Below are positions 1-7,253 of a stretch of 64,000 nucleotides of DNA, piece after piece. Position 1 is the stretch's first letter. Each line of letters opens with the position of its first letter. The stretch lies in the NCBI RefSeq assembly GCF_005938385.1, contig NZ_VCRA01000002.1, positions 1-64,000 on the forward strand, given 5' to 3'. The position numbers and the translations under genes are program-made. The notes under the pieces are model-generated. The model searched no databases, was not told the DNA's origin, and was given only the letters and a program-made list of their open reading frames with translations. The DNA comes from Paenibacillus mesophilus (GTDB lineage: Bacteria; Bacillota; Bacilli; Paenibacillales; NBRC-103111).

Positions 1-128
1 CCCCGCCCGATGTTGAAGCGCTGATTCGCAAAAACATTTTGCCGATTCGACCCATTCGTCCAGGGCAGAAGAATACGCGCAAAATCCGCTGGAAATCAGT
101 CGTTAGCTTCGTCTACAGAGTAGCATAA
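1..128 (+). CDS. 3' end of an unidentified gene (partial)
   Basis: One plus-strand frame (codons starting at base 3) is open from the window edge to a TAA at 126-128 and gives 41 residues. The tail is basic (KNTRKIRWKSVVSFVYRVA at the end). I do not recognise the family. It is convergent with the AraC gene that ends at 334. The fragment is too short to prove it is coding, but the other two plus-strand frames close within the first 25 bases. Confidence 0.35.
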   Translation, partial: PPDVEALIRKNILPIRPIRPGQKNTRKIRWKSVVSFVYRVA

Positions 129-203
129 TTCCGTTCACATGAACATTTTTTAAGTGGATATTCCATCCGCTTTGTTTGCTGTACGCTTTTTCCTTGCTGG
201 CAC

Positions 204-243
204 CAAAAAAACAAACGGCACAGGGCTTTTTCCCATGCCGTTT
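204..243 (-). terminator. Rho-independent terminator of the AraC gene
   Basis: On the minus strand, an 8-bp stem (AAACGGCA at 236-243 paired with TGCCGTTT at 213-220) with an inner GGG/CCC extension is followed by TTTGTTTTTTT. It lies about 90 bases beyond the stop of the AraC gene. Confidence 0.75.
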
Positions 244-333
244 CCAATTCCATTTTTATTCCTGGTCTTGTCTTTGAGCTTAACTTAATGACATTGGCCG
301 AATGGCCTGGCTTTTCCATGAATATCGTGGGTC

Positions 334-1248
334 TTACATTCGCGCCTTCATCGTTTTTAAATATTCGGACGGCGCCATGCCCGTCGCTTTCTTGAACTGG
401 CGCGAGAAGTAATGGATGCTCGAATAGCCGAGCCTTTCCGCGATTTCCGTCACGTTGCACGTTTCCTCGCGGATATATTGTCTGGCCCGCTCGATGCGCA
501 TCTTGCCGATATACTCGGTGATCCCGGAGCCGGTATGCTCCCGGAAGACGGCGCGCAAGTGGGTTTTGCTAAGGGCGAATTCGGCGCATACGCTGTCGAG
601 CGTAGGATGATCCAGCAAATGGGCGTCCAAATAGTCCACGATGCGTCCGATCAGGTCGCGCTGGCCTTTTTCCTTCGTAATCGAAGACAATTTCGGTTCG
701 ATCGACCGATTCTGGTTATTGCGGATCAGCCGGATGAGCAGCGCTTCCAAATAAATTTTGATCAGCTGCTCGGACCCGAATTCCGGCTTTTCCTTTCTCG
801 TAAGCGGATGCATCGGCTTCTCGGACTTCGGCGCCAAGTAAGGCTTCGCGACGGGAAGCTCGAACAGCTTGTTGCCTTCCTCGATCAAGAGAGACAGCAG
901 TTCCCGCTCACTGTTGCCGAGACGAAGCGCCTTATGAGTGAAAAACTGCATCGCTTCGGATTGGCAGTCGAACGAAATAATGAAGATGTTCGGCGGCGTG
1001 ATCCGGTTGCATCTCAGGGCGTGAAATTCGTTCGGCGAATAAAACACCATTTCTCCCTGCTTCAGATGAAACGTACTGAAATCGGTCGTAATTTCCAGTT
1101 CGCCTTTGTCGCAGTATAGAAATTCCCAAAAATCGTGCTGCTCGCCGCCATACGCATAATCTTTGTTCAGCTCGCTGTAATGGAACGAATAAATTTTGTC
1201 TATGGATATTTGTTCCCTGAGCAATATATGCCGGTATCGCTTCTCCAC
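334..1248 (-). CDS. AraC-family transcriptional regulator with N-terminal cupin domain
   Basis: This is a 304-residue protein. Residues 1 to about 110 look like an AraC-type beta-barrel ligand pocket (HDFWEFLYCDKGELEI). The last 108 residues hold the double helix-turn-helix, including SKTHLRAVFREHTG and the signature VTEIAERLGYSSIHYFSRQFK. The start is GTG at 1248; a purine-rich GGATGGGGAG lies just upstream, with somewhat short spacing. The gene diverges from the Gfo/Idh operon at 1441, so it probably senses the sugar that operon handles and activates it. The direct target and the ligand are inferred. Confidence 0.9.
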   Translation of the reverse strand: MEKRYRHILLREQISIDKIYSFHYSELNKDYAYGGEQHDFWEFLYCDKGELEITTDFSTFHLKQGEMVFYSPNEFHALRCNRITPPNIFIISFDCQSEAMQFFTHKALRLGNSERELLSLLIEEGNKLFELPVAKPYLAPKSEKPMHPLTRKEKPEFGSEQLIKIYLEALLIRLIRNNQNRSIEPKLSSITKEKGQRDLIGRIVDYLDAHLLDHPTLDSVCAEFALSKTHLRAVFREHTGSGITEYIGKMRIERARQYIREETCNVTEIAERLGYSSIHYFSRQFKKATGMAPSEYLKTMKARM

Positions 1249-1285
1249 GACTCCCCATCCTTCTTTCCAGACCTGTCATAAGCTT

Positions 1286-1314
1286 ATCGTAAGCGCCGGG
1301 TACGATCGTGTCAA
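1286..1314 (-). promoter_or_regulatory. Sigma-A promoter of the AraC gene
   Basis: Read on the minus strand: a perfect TTGACA (1309-1314), a 17-base spacer and TACGAT (1286-1291), about 40 bases upstream of the GTG start. Confidence 0.65.
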
Positions 1315-1330
1315 TAAAGTGCAAACAGAT

Positions 1331-1355
1331 CGACAAAAATGCAAATTTTTCGTCG
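1331..1355. promoter_or_regulatory. Inverted repeat in the AraC/oxidoreductase divergent region
   Basis: CGACAAAAAT and ATTTTTCGTCG face each other around a GCAA centre, with one bulged base. Its position, between the AraC promoter and the start of the oxidoreductase operon, suits a regulator-binding site. Only the symmetry is seen; the function is inferred. Confidence 0.3.
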
Positions 1356-1399
1356 TTTATGCCAAAGCTTTTCCGTTCCGTTCCCCGGTATGATTACGG

Positions 1400-1415
1400 T
1401 AGAAAACGGTTACCA
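1400..1415. promoter_or_regulatory. Weak CcpA (cre)-like site
   Basis: TAGAAAACGGTTACCA matches the cre consensus WTGNNARCGNWWWCAW at all but two fixed positions. It sits just after a TATGAT -10-like hexamer (1389-1394) that has no good -35, and before the SD AAGGAG at 1425-1430. It may give catabolite repression of the oxidoreductase operon. Confidence 0.3.
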
Positions 1416-1440
1416 ACCGACAAAAAGGAGAGGGATTGCA

Positions 1441-2427
1441 ATGAATAAAATTCGTACGGCCGTAGTCGGCCTGAACATGGGACTCGCTCACGCATACGCT
1501 TACAAGCTGGCGGAGCGCGCGGATCTTCGCTGGGTTGTCGATTTGGACGAGGAGAAAGCCGCGAAGGTGGCCGCCGAGCTCGGCTGCAATTATACGACCG
1601 ACTGGACGAAAATTCTCGACGACGTCGATGCGGTCAGCTTGTGTACGCCGCACCATCTGCATGCGCCGCAATCGCTGACGGCAATTGCCGCCGGCAAGCA
1701 CGTTCTGCTGGAGAAGCCGCTGGCCAATTCGGAGGAAGATTGCCTCCGCGTAGTCCGCGCGGCTGACGAGAACAACGTTACATTGATGCTCGCCTTCGTC
1801 GTTCGTTTCTTGCCGGCGATCCGCAAGCTCAAGGAAGCGGTAGACAGCGGCAAATACGGCGTGCCGATCAGCGCTCAAGGCTGGGTGGAAGCGTTTCTGA
1901 ACCCGGTGCCAGGTACATGGTTCTCCAACAAGGAAAAATTGGGTGGAGGTTGTCTGTTCAGCCACGGCTGCCACTATATCGACATTTTGCTCTATTTGCT
2001 CGGCGAACCGAACCGGGTTTCCCACTTCGGCACGCGGGTAGGAACCGACTGGATGGAAGGGGAAGGCACATCGCACGGCATCATCGAATTCAAGAGCGGT
2101 GCGCTTGGACATTTGGTGACGAGCTGGGGCATGAAGTACAAGAAATCGCCGGCCAAATTCCAAATTCATTTGACGGAAGGCTTCCTGGAGCTGGACAACA
2201 GCATGTGGAAGGTGACGGCGATTTCCAAGGACGGCACCGAGACGCTGTACGAACGTCCGGCCGAATATCCGAACCGCCAAGGGCAGAACGTCTTGTTCGA
2301 GATCGAGCACTTCCTGGAAAGCATCGCTACCGGACAGCGTCCGGAAACGGACGGCTATGAAATTTTGAAGTCGCACCGGACCATTTGGGCGATGTACGGA
2401 AGTCAAGGAGTTCCGGTTACGGTATAA
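1441..2427 (+). CDS. Gfo/Idh/MocA-family NAD(P)-dependent sugar oxidoreductase
   Basis: The 328-residue product has an N-terminal Rossmann fold followed by the Gfo/Idh alpha/beta domain. The catalytic EKP motif is present (GKHVLLEKPLANSEED, Lys about residue 96), as is the active-site His region GGGCLFSHGCHYIDILLYL. ATG at 1441 is chosen because AAGGAG lies 10 bases upstream; the frame extends further 5' but without an SD. It is the first gene of an operon with a second Gfo/Idh protein and a TIM-barrel isomerase, an arrangement common for oxidation and epimerisation of sugars, inositols or 3-keto-glycosides. The substrate is unknown. Confidence 0.88.
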   Translation: MNKIRTAVVGLNMGLAHAYAYKLAERADLRWVVDLDEEKAAKVAAELGCNYTTDWTKILDDVDAVSLCTPHHLHAPQSLTAIAAGKHVLLEKPLANSEEDCLRVVRAADENNVTLMLAFVVRFLPAIRKLKEAVDSGKYGVPISAQGWVEAFLNPVPGTWFSNKEKLGGGCLFSHGCHYIDILLYLLGEPNRVSHFGTRVGTDWMEGEGTSHGIIEFKSGALGHLVTSWGMKYKKSPAKFQIHLTEGFLELDNSMWKVTAISKDGTETLYERPAEYPNRQGQNVLFEIEHFLESIATGQRPETDGYEILKSHRTIWAMYGSQGVPVTV

Positions 2428-2452
2428 CGACGGACATAAGGAGGCAATTTTC

Positions 2453-3505
2453 ATGAAGACGATTAAAGTAGGAATTATCGGGTGCGGATTGATGGGATCG
2501 CTCCATGCCCGCACTTTGCATACATTGCCGGGCGTGAAGGTTGCGGCCGTGCACAATCGGACGAGGGAAAAGGCGGAGGCGCTGGCGGCCGAAGTCGGAG
2601 CGACCGTCTATGATTCTTATGACGCATTGCTCGAACAAGACTTGGACGCGGTTTGGGTCGCGACTCCCGATCACCTGCACGTGGATGCTTCCAAGAAAGT
2701 ATTGGAGTCGGGCAAGCATCTGTTCCTGGAGAAAGCGCTAGCGACTTCCGTCGCGGACGGCGCGGAAATCGTGGCGGCAGGCGCCGCCCACCCGGAATTG
2801 AAATCGATGGTCGCTTATCCGCTCCGTTTCTCTCCCGCTTTCCGGGCGATGAAGGAGACGGTGTCGCGCGGCGATGCGGGCAAACCGATTCAAGCGTGGT
2901 CGATGCGGACTCATTTCCTCGATCCGAACCAACGCGTGTACGACAAATACCGCGATCATTATTACGATACGCCGAGCTGGTATTTCGACGACGTTACGGC
3001 AAAAGGGCCGATTTTCTCCCACGGCTCGCACGATTACGACCTGCTCACTTGGATGTGCGGTGAAGTCGAGTCCGTATTCGCATACGGCGGTACTTACTTG
3101 CTTCCTCCGGGCAGCGTAGCGGACGCATTCACCGTATCGCTTCGCTTCGCGAACGGCGGTATCGGACAAGTCAGCACGCCTTGGGTAACCCGGGTGGAAT
3201 ACGACATTACCGGTGTCGCGACCGAGAATTTGACCGTAGTGAACAATAACGGCCAACTGCTCGTGAAAGACGATAACGGTCCGGAACGCAAAACATCGTT
3301 CTCCGACAACGACATGTGGGTACGTCTGAACGGCCACTTCATCGATTGCGTACGCAATGACAAGCAGCCGCTCATCTCGCTTGAGGACGGCTTGCGCGTA
3401 ATCGCCGTATCCGAAGCGGCGTACCGTTCGCTCAAGGAGCGCCGCGAAGTGGCGGTCGATTATTCCGCGCTGCGGAGCGCCGCGCGGACAGGCAGCGGGG
3501 TGTAA
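2453..3505 (+). CDS. Second Gfo/Idh/MocA-family oxidoreductase
   Basis: The 350-residue product has a Rossmann GxGxxG (GIIGCGLMGSLHARTL) and the family Lys in GKHLFLEKALATS, where EKA replaces the usual EKP. A FSHGSHDYDLLTWMCG segment carries the substrate-site His. The SD AAGGAGG sits 9 to 10 bases before the ATG, and the gene follows the previous one after 25 bases. Paired dehydrogenases of this fold often oxidise then reduce neighbouring sugar positions in an epimerisation; that role here is inferred. Confidence 0.87.
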   Translation: MKTIKVGIIGCGLMGSLHARTLHTLPGVKVAAVHNRTREKAEALAAEVGATVYDSYDALLEQDLDAVWVATPDHLHVDASKKVLESGKHLFLEKALATSVADGAEIVAAGAAHPELKSMVAYPLRFSPAFRAMKETVSRGDAGKPIQAWSMRTHFLDPNQRVYDKYRDHYYDTPSWYFDDVTAKGPIFSHGSHDYDLLTWMCGEVESVFAYGGTYLLPPGSVADAFTVSLRFANGGIGQVSTPWVTRVEYDITGVATENLTVVNNNGQLLVKDDNGPERKTSFSDNDMWVRLNGHFIDCVRNDKQPLISLEDGLRVIAVSEAAYRSLKERREVAVDYSALRSAARTGSGV

Positions 3506-3507
3506 CG

Positions 3508-4374
3508 ATGAAGCCGTCTATCAAGCTGGCATGCATGAGCTGGATTTATATGAAGCACCCGTTCGAGCGGGCTTTGGAGTCGATTGCCGCAACGGGGTAC
3601 AAGTACGTATCGTTCGGCTTGCCGCACGAAGGCAAGCCTGCGTTCGACGATAGCGCGGAAGGAGAAGCGGAGCGCATTTCCGGGCTGCTCCGGCGTTACG
3701 GGCTGAAGCCCGTAACGCTTGTCAGCACGGATGTGCTGTCGCCAAGCCAGCCGATCGAGAAGGCGATAAGCCGGTTGGAATTCGCCAAGGCGATCGGAGT
3801 CGACGAGCTGCTGTCGCTCGGAACGACGAGCTACAAACGGTTTCCGGATGAACCGAAGACCGAAGAAGAAATGAAGCTGTTAAACGACGCCTTTGCCGAG
3901 AAGTACCGCCGGATCGGCGAGGAAGCCGGGAAGCGCGGCATCGTGGTGACGATCAAGCCGCATACGGGCAACACGGCGACGGCAGCGGTCATTGCGGATA
4001 CGCTGCGAACGATAGGGTCGCCGCATATTCTCGGAAGCTACGATCCGGGTAACGTACGGTTCTACGAAGGCATCGAGCCTTCCGAAGATTTGCCCGCCAT
4101 CGCGGCGCAAACCGTGTCCCTCGTAGCGAAAGATCATCGCGGGAAGCGTGCGGAATTGGACTTCCCGATTCCGGGTGAGGGGGACGTCGATTTCGCCTCT
4201 ATATTCGCCACATTGAGGTCCGCGAACTTCTCGGGACCGGTCGTCGTAGAACGGCTGGACGGAGCGAACGGGGAATTCAGTGCGAACAGCCCGATCGAGG
4301 TGCTGGATGAGCGTGTCAAGGCGGCGCGCATCAATCTGGAGCGTCTGCTGGCAAAGGCAGGATTCGAGGTATAA
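3508..4374 (+). CDS. Sugar phosphate isomerase/epimerase (xylose isomerase-like TIM barrel)
   Basis: The 288-residue product is a TIM barrel of the AP-endonuclease-2/xylose isomerase-like superfamily (IolE/IolI/hydroxypyruvate isomerase relatives). Candidate metal-binding positions are GSYDPGNVRF (Asp), LVAKDHRG (His) and VVVERLDG (Glu). The strand that usually ends in a liganding Glu reads VTIKPHTGN, so a Lys sits where Glu is expected. It starts 2 bases after the preceding oxidoreductase stop and is clearly co-transcribed. The substrate is unknown. Confidence 0.82.
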   Translation: MKPSIKLACMSWIYMKHPFERALESIAATGYKYVSFGLPHEGKPAFDDSAEGEAERISGLLRRYGLKPVTLVSTDVLSPSQPIEKAISRLEFAKAIGVDELLSLGTTSYKRFPDEPKTEEEMKLLNDAFAEKYRRIGEEAGKRGIVVTIKPHTGNTATAAVIADTLRTIGSPHILGSYDPGNVRFYEGIEPSEDLPAIAAQTVSLVAKDHRGKRAELDFPIPGEGDVDFASIFATLRSANFSGPVVVERLDGANGEFSANSPIEVLDERVKAARINLERLLAKAGFEV

Positions 4375-4437
4375 GGAACGTCAGTCAGGGCGGTAATTCC
4401 GTTAAAGTTCCTAAGGCTCACACGAGGGGGAAGGCGC

Positions 4438-5349
4438 ATGGGGTCTGAGGTGCAGAAGACCGTGGAAATACGGCGGCTGGCCGACTGCACGTTCCGACAG
4501 GCGGTCGAGCTGTGGAATCTCGGATTTTCCGGTTATTATTCCGATATGTCGACGACGATCGAGAAATTCGTACCGAGATTGGGGCGGGAATCGATCCGCC
4601 CCGACCTCTCGGTCGCCGCTTTCGTGGATAGCGAACCGGCCGGCTTCGTGCTGGTGGCCAAGAAGACGGTGGACAGCGTCGACATCGCTTGGAACGGGGG
4701 CACGGGCGTCAGTCCGAACCATCGGGGCAAAGGAATTGCGAAGCTGCTCATGCGCGAAGCGGTAGACGCAATGCGCGAGAGCGGAGCGGCCATGGGGCTG
4801 CTGGAAGTCGTCCAGAAAAATGCGGGCGCGATTGCCGCTTACGAAAGCTCTGGTTTCCAGATTTGCGACGGATTGATCGGTGCGAAGCGGACCGGTCCGC
4901 TAACCGGTGCAGTTCCTTCAGAGGCCGCGCTTTCCGCCGAAGGGTACCGGATCGGGCAAGCGAAGCCTCATCAGCTCCCCAAGCTTTCGTTCTTCCGTCA
5001 CGAAACGGCTTGGTCGGCGGCCTGGTACAATCAGAGAGAAGCCGACGGCATTGTCGTATTCGACAAGGAGGGCGCCGTCGGCGCCTATGCGCTTGTCCGG
5101 AAGTCTTACGGGGACAACGGCAAGCTGACGGGTGTAACGCTGTATCAGTGTGCGGCCGATCGTTCCCGATCCGATGCGAAGGCGTTGCTCCATGCGGCAC
5201 TTGCGGCCGCTTTCGGTCCGTTCGGGGACGATTGCGCGAGAGTGACCGACAATTTGTCCATGTCCGATCCGGCTTTGACGGAATGGCTCGAAGCCGCCGG
5301 ATTCCAGACGCTTTATACGCAATATTTGATGACCTTGCAGCTCAGATGA
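4438..5349 (+). CDS. GNAT-family N-acetyltransferase (tandem GNAT fold likely)
   Basis: The 303-residue product carries the acetyl-CoA-binding motif A, GVSPNHRGKGIAKLLMREAV, at about residues 84-103, followed by GAIAAYESSGF typical of motif B. The C-terminal half (about 165-303) resembles a second, degenerate GNAT domain. The SD GAGGGGGAAGG precedes the ATG. The final codons and the TGA stop lie inside the palindromic repeat array that starts here, so the present C-terminus may have been set by the repeat. The acceptor substrate cannot be told from sequence. Confidence 0.82.
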   Translation: MGSEVQKTVEIRRLADCTFRQAVELWNLGFSGYYSDMSTTIEKFVPRLGRESIRPDLSVAAFVDSEPAGFVLVAKKTVDSVDIAWNGGTGVSPNHRGKGIAKLLMREAVDAMRESGAAMGLLEVVQKNAGAIAAYESSGFQICDGLIGAKRTGPLTGAVPSEAALSAEGYRIGQAKPHQLPKLSFFRHETAWSAAWYNQREADGIVVFDKEGAVGAYALVRKSYGDNGKLTGVTLYQCAADRSRSDAKALLHAALAAAFGPFGDDCARVTDNLSMSDPALTEWLEAAGFQTLYTQYLMTLQLR

Positions 5350-5507
5350 TGCTTACGAAGCCAGCTTTTGCTTGCGCAAAAGCGTAGTTGATGCTTACGA
5401 AGCGAGCTTTGCTATCGCAAAGCTCAGATGATGCTTACGAAGCTAGCTTTTGCTTACGCAAAAGCTTAGTTGATGCTTACGAAGCAAGCTTTGCTATCGC
5501 AAAGCTC
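5344..5507 (+). repeat. Tandem 82-bp duplication of paired palindromic repeats
   Basis: Two 82-base units (5344-5425 and 5426-5507) differ at only 4 positions. Each unit holds two sub-units of the form ATGCTTACGAAGCnAGC plus a hairpin: first GCTTTTGC-TTG/TTA-CGCAAAAGC, then GAGCTTTGC-TATC-GCAAAGCTC (GAG is AAG in the second unit). The last arm ends 3 bases before the SD AGGAGG of the ceramidase-like gene. A related array lies at 12641-12740. Confidence 0.9.
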
Positions 5508-5521
5508 TCAGGAGGAGCGCC

Positions 5522-6814
5522 ATGATTAGAGCCGGTATGTCGGAAGTCGATATTACGCCCGCACTTGGAAGCGAAATCCCGGGGTATTTCGGGCCGAGGC
5601 TGGCAAGCGGAATCAAAGATCCGCTGTACGTGAAATCGCTTATCGTTGAGACCGATAACGGAGCGGTCGCCTTCATCGTATTGGACTCCATCTCCGTCCC
5701 GAGGCCGACCGTACAGGCGATCCGCAACCGCGTACAGGCGGAGACGGGCATCGACCAGGCCGGTATATTCGTATCCGCAACACATACCCACACGGGAGGT
5801 CCCGTGTCTACCGGCTTCGGCTGTACGGAGAGCCCGGACTATTTGGCATGGGTCGCGGACAAAGCCGCGGACAGCGCTCTGCTCGCTTACCGCTCCTGCA
5901 AGGAAGCGAAGATCGGATTCGGCCGCGGGCATGAGGCGGACATTGCGTTCAACCGCCGGTTTTTCATGAAGGATGGCACGTTCCGCACGAATCCGGGAAT
6001 CGGCAATCCATTGATCGACCGGGCAGCGGGACCGATCGACCCCGAGGTTCTCGTCATGCGGATCGACGATGCAGACGGCAATCCGATCGGCGTCGTCACG
6101 AACTACGCATGCCATACCGACACCGTAGGCGGGTCCGAGCTTTGTGCCGATTTTCCGGGAGAGCTCAGCCGATTCGTCAAGCGCGAGCTTGGGGAACGAA
6201 CGGTCAGCCTGTTTCTGTTCGGAGCGTGCGGCAACATTAACCATATCGACGTATCCGGCAGAAGACCGAGGGATCCGGAGCATTACCGGTGGATGGGGCG
6301 AATTTTGGGAGCGGAAGTGGTTAAAGTCCGCGATAAAATTATCGTCGGCGGCGAAGTGTCGGTATCGGCACAAAGCGGGGAGTTTACGGTCGAACTGCGC
6401 AGTCCGACGGAAGAGGAAATCGCAGCTGCGGGGCGATATTTGGAGAGCGGTGCGCAGGACGTGCGGGAAACGACTTACGCCCGGGAAATCCGAAGAATCG
6501 CGGCGGAATGTCTCGTGGCGTCGACGACGGTCGAGGTTCAGGCGATGCGGATCGGCGAGCTGGCGGTCGTCGGGCTGCCCGGCGAAATTTTCGTCGAGTT
6601 CGGCTTGGATATCAAAAGGCAATCGGCGAGCGCCTATACGATGATCGATACGATGTGCAACGGTACGATTCGCGCCTATATTTGCACCCGCGAGGCGCAT
6701 CGTCAAGGCGGTTATGAGCCGAGAATGACGTTCCGCAACCGGTTTCCCGAAGAGACGGGCGAGCGGCTGGTCGAAATGGCCGTGGAGTTGCTGGAGCGTC
6801 TGGACGCGAAGTAA
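5522..6814 (+). CDS. Neutral/alkaline ceramidase-fold hydrolase
   Basis: The 430-residue product matches the N-terminal catalytic domain of the neutral/alkaline non-lysosomal ceramidase family. It has the opening AGMSEVDITPALGSEIPGYF, the metal-site SATHTHTGGP, a second His in NYACHTDTVGG, FPGELSRFV and the FGACGNINH segment. It is much shorter than true ceramidases (over 600 residues) and lacks their C-terminal domain and an obvious signal peptide. In sugar clusters such proteins are usually of unknown substrate and I would not call it a ceramidase. The SD AGGAGG sits directly after the palindromic repeat array. Confidence 0.8.
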   Translation: MIRAGMSEVDITPALGSEIPGYFGPRLASGIKDPLYVKSLIVETDNGAVAFIVLDSISVPRPTVQAIRNRVQAETGIDQAGIFVSATHTHTGGPVSTGFGCTESPDYLAWVADKAADSALLAYRSCKEAKIGFGRGHEADIAFNRRFFMKDGTFRTNPGIGNPLIDRAAGPIDPEVLVMRIDDADGNPIGVVTNYACHTDTVGGSELCADFPGELSRFVKRELGERTVSLFLFGACGNINHIDVSGRRPRDPEHYRWMGRILGAEVVKVRDKIIVGGEVSVSAQSGEFTVELRSPTEEEIAAAGRYLESGAQDVRETTYAREIRRIAAECLVASTTVEVQAMRIGELAVVGLPGEIFVEFGLDIKRQSASAYTMIDTMCNGTIRAYICTREAHRQGGYEPRMTFRNRFPEETGERLVEMAVELLERLDAK

Positions 6815-6831
6815 ACCGAGTCATACGAACA

Positions 6832-6869
6832 AAAAGACCGTCCGGGGGAAAATGCCCAGACGGTCTTTT
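6832..6869. terminator. Bidirectional rho-independent terminator
   Basis: AAAAGACCGTC (6832-6842) pairs with GACGGTCTTTT (6859-6869), with an inner GGG/CCC. There is an A-run on the left and a T-run on the right. It ends the ceramidase-like operon. Confidence 0.8.
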
Positions 6870-7253
6870 GGCGTGCAGACCATATGTCAGCGCGTTTGGA
6901 CCCCGCTTCAACTGCTGCCCGCAGTCATGTTGTCTAATGAGATTCGGCGATAATGATGCGACTATATTATGAACAATGAACCATATTTGCTTATTTCTGA
7001 ACCTCATTACGCTATTTGGCTCCACTTCTCGTCAATCGGAGGAACAATGAACCTGGAGTAACTAATACTGAACTTTAGTTTAGTAATAGTGAAATTTGGA
7101 TCGCTGTATGCCGAATTCGCCCGTCCGGCAAGCGATTAGCGCAATCAAGTTCAGTAATAGCAAAGCTTGGTTCGTTCAAGCCAATATCCAATTTGCTGTC
7201 TACCCTGTAAAATCGCATCCACCCATTCCATCGGAGTACTCTTTAAATATGTC
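6870..7253. other. Gene-free stretch with degenerate short repeats
   Basis: No convincing coding region is seen in 384 bases; the short frames here lack SDs and family features. It contains the direct repeat GAACAATGAACC at 6971 and 7042, and two related stretches near 7080 and 7153 (AGTAATAGTGAAATTTGG and AGTAATAGCAAAGCTTGG). It separates two transcription units pointing towards each other. Confidence 0.5.

Noticed and set aside
5344..5507. CRISPR array
   Set aside because: The intervals between repeats are themselves repeated, the palindromes are the repeats, and no cas gene is nearby.
5477..6706. Minus-strand open frame opposite the ceramidase-fold gene
   Set aside because: It runs through the palindromic array and the conserved metal motifs lie on the other strand.
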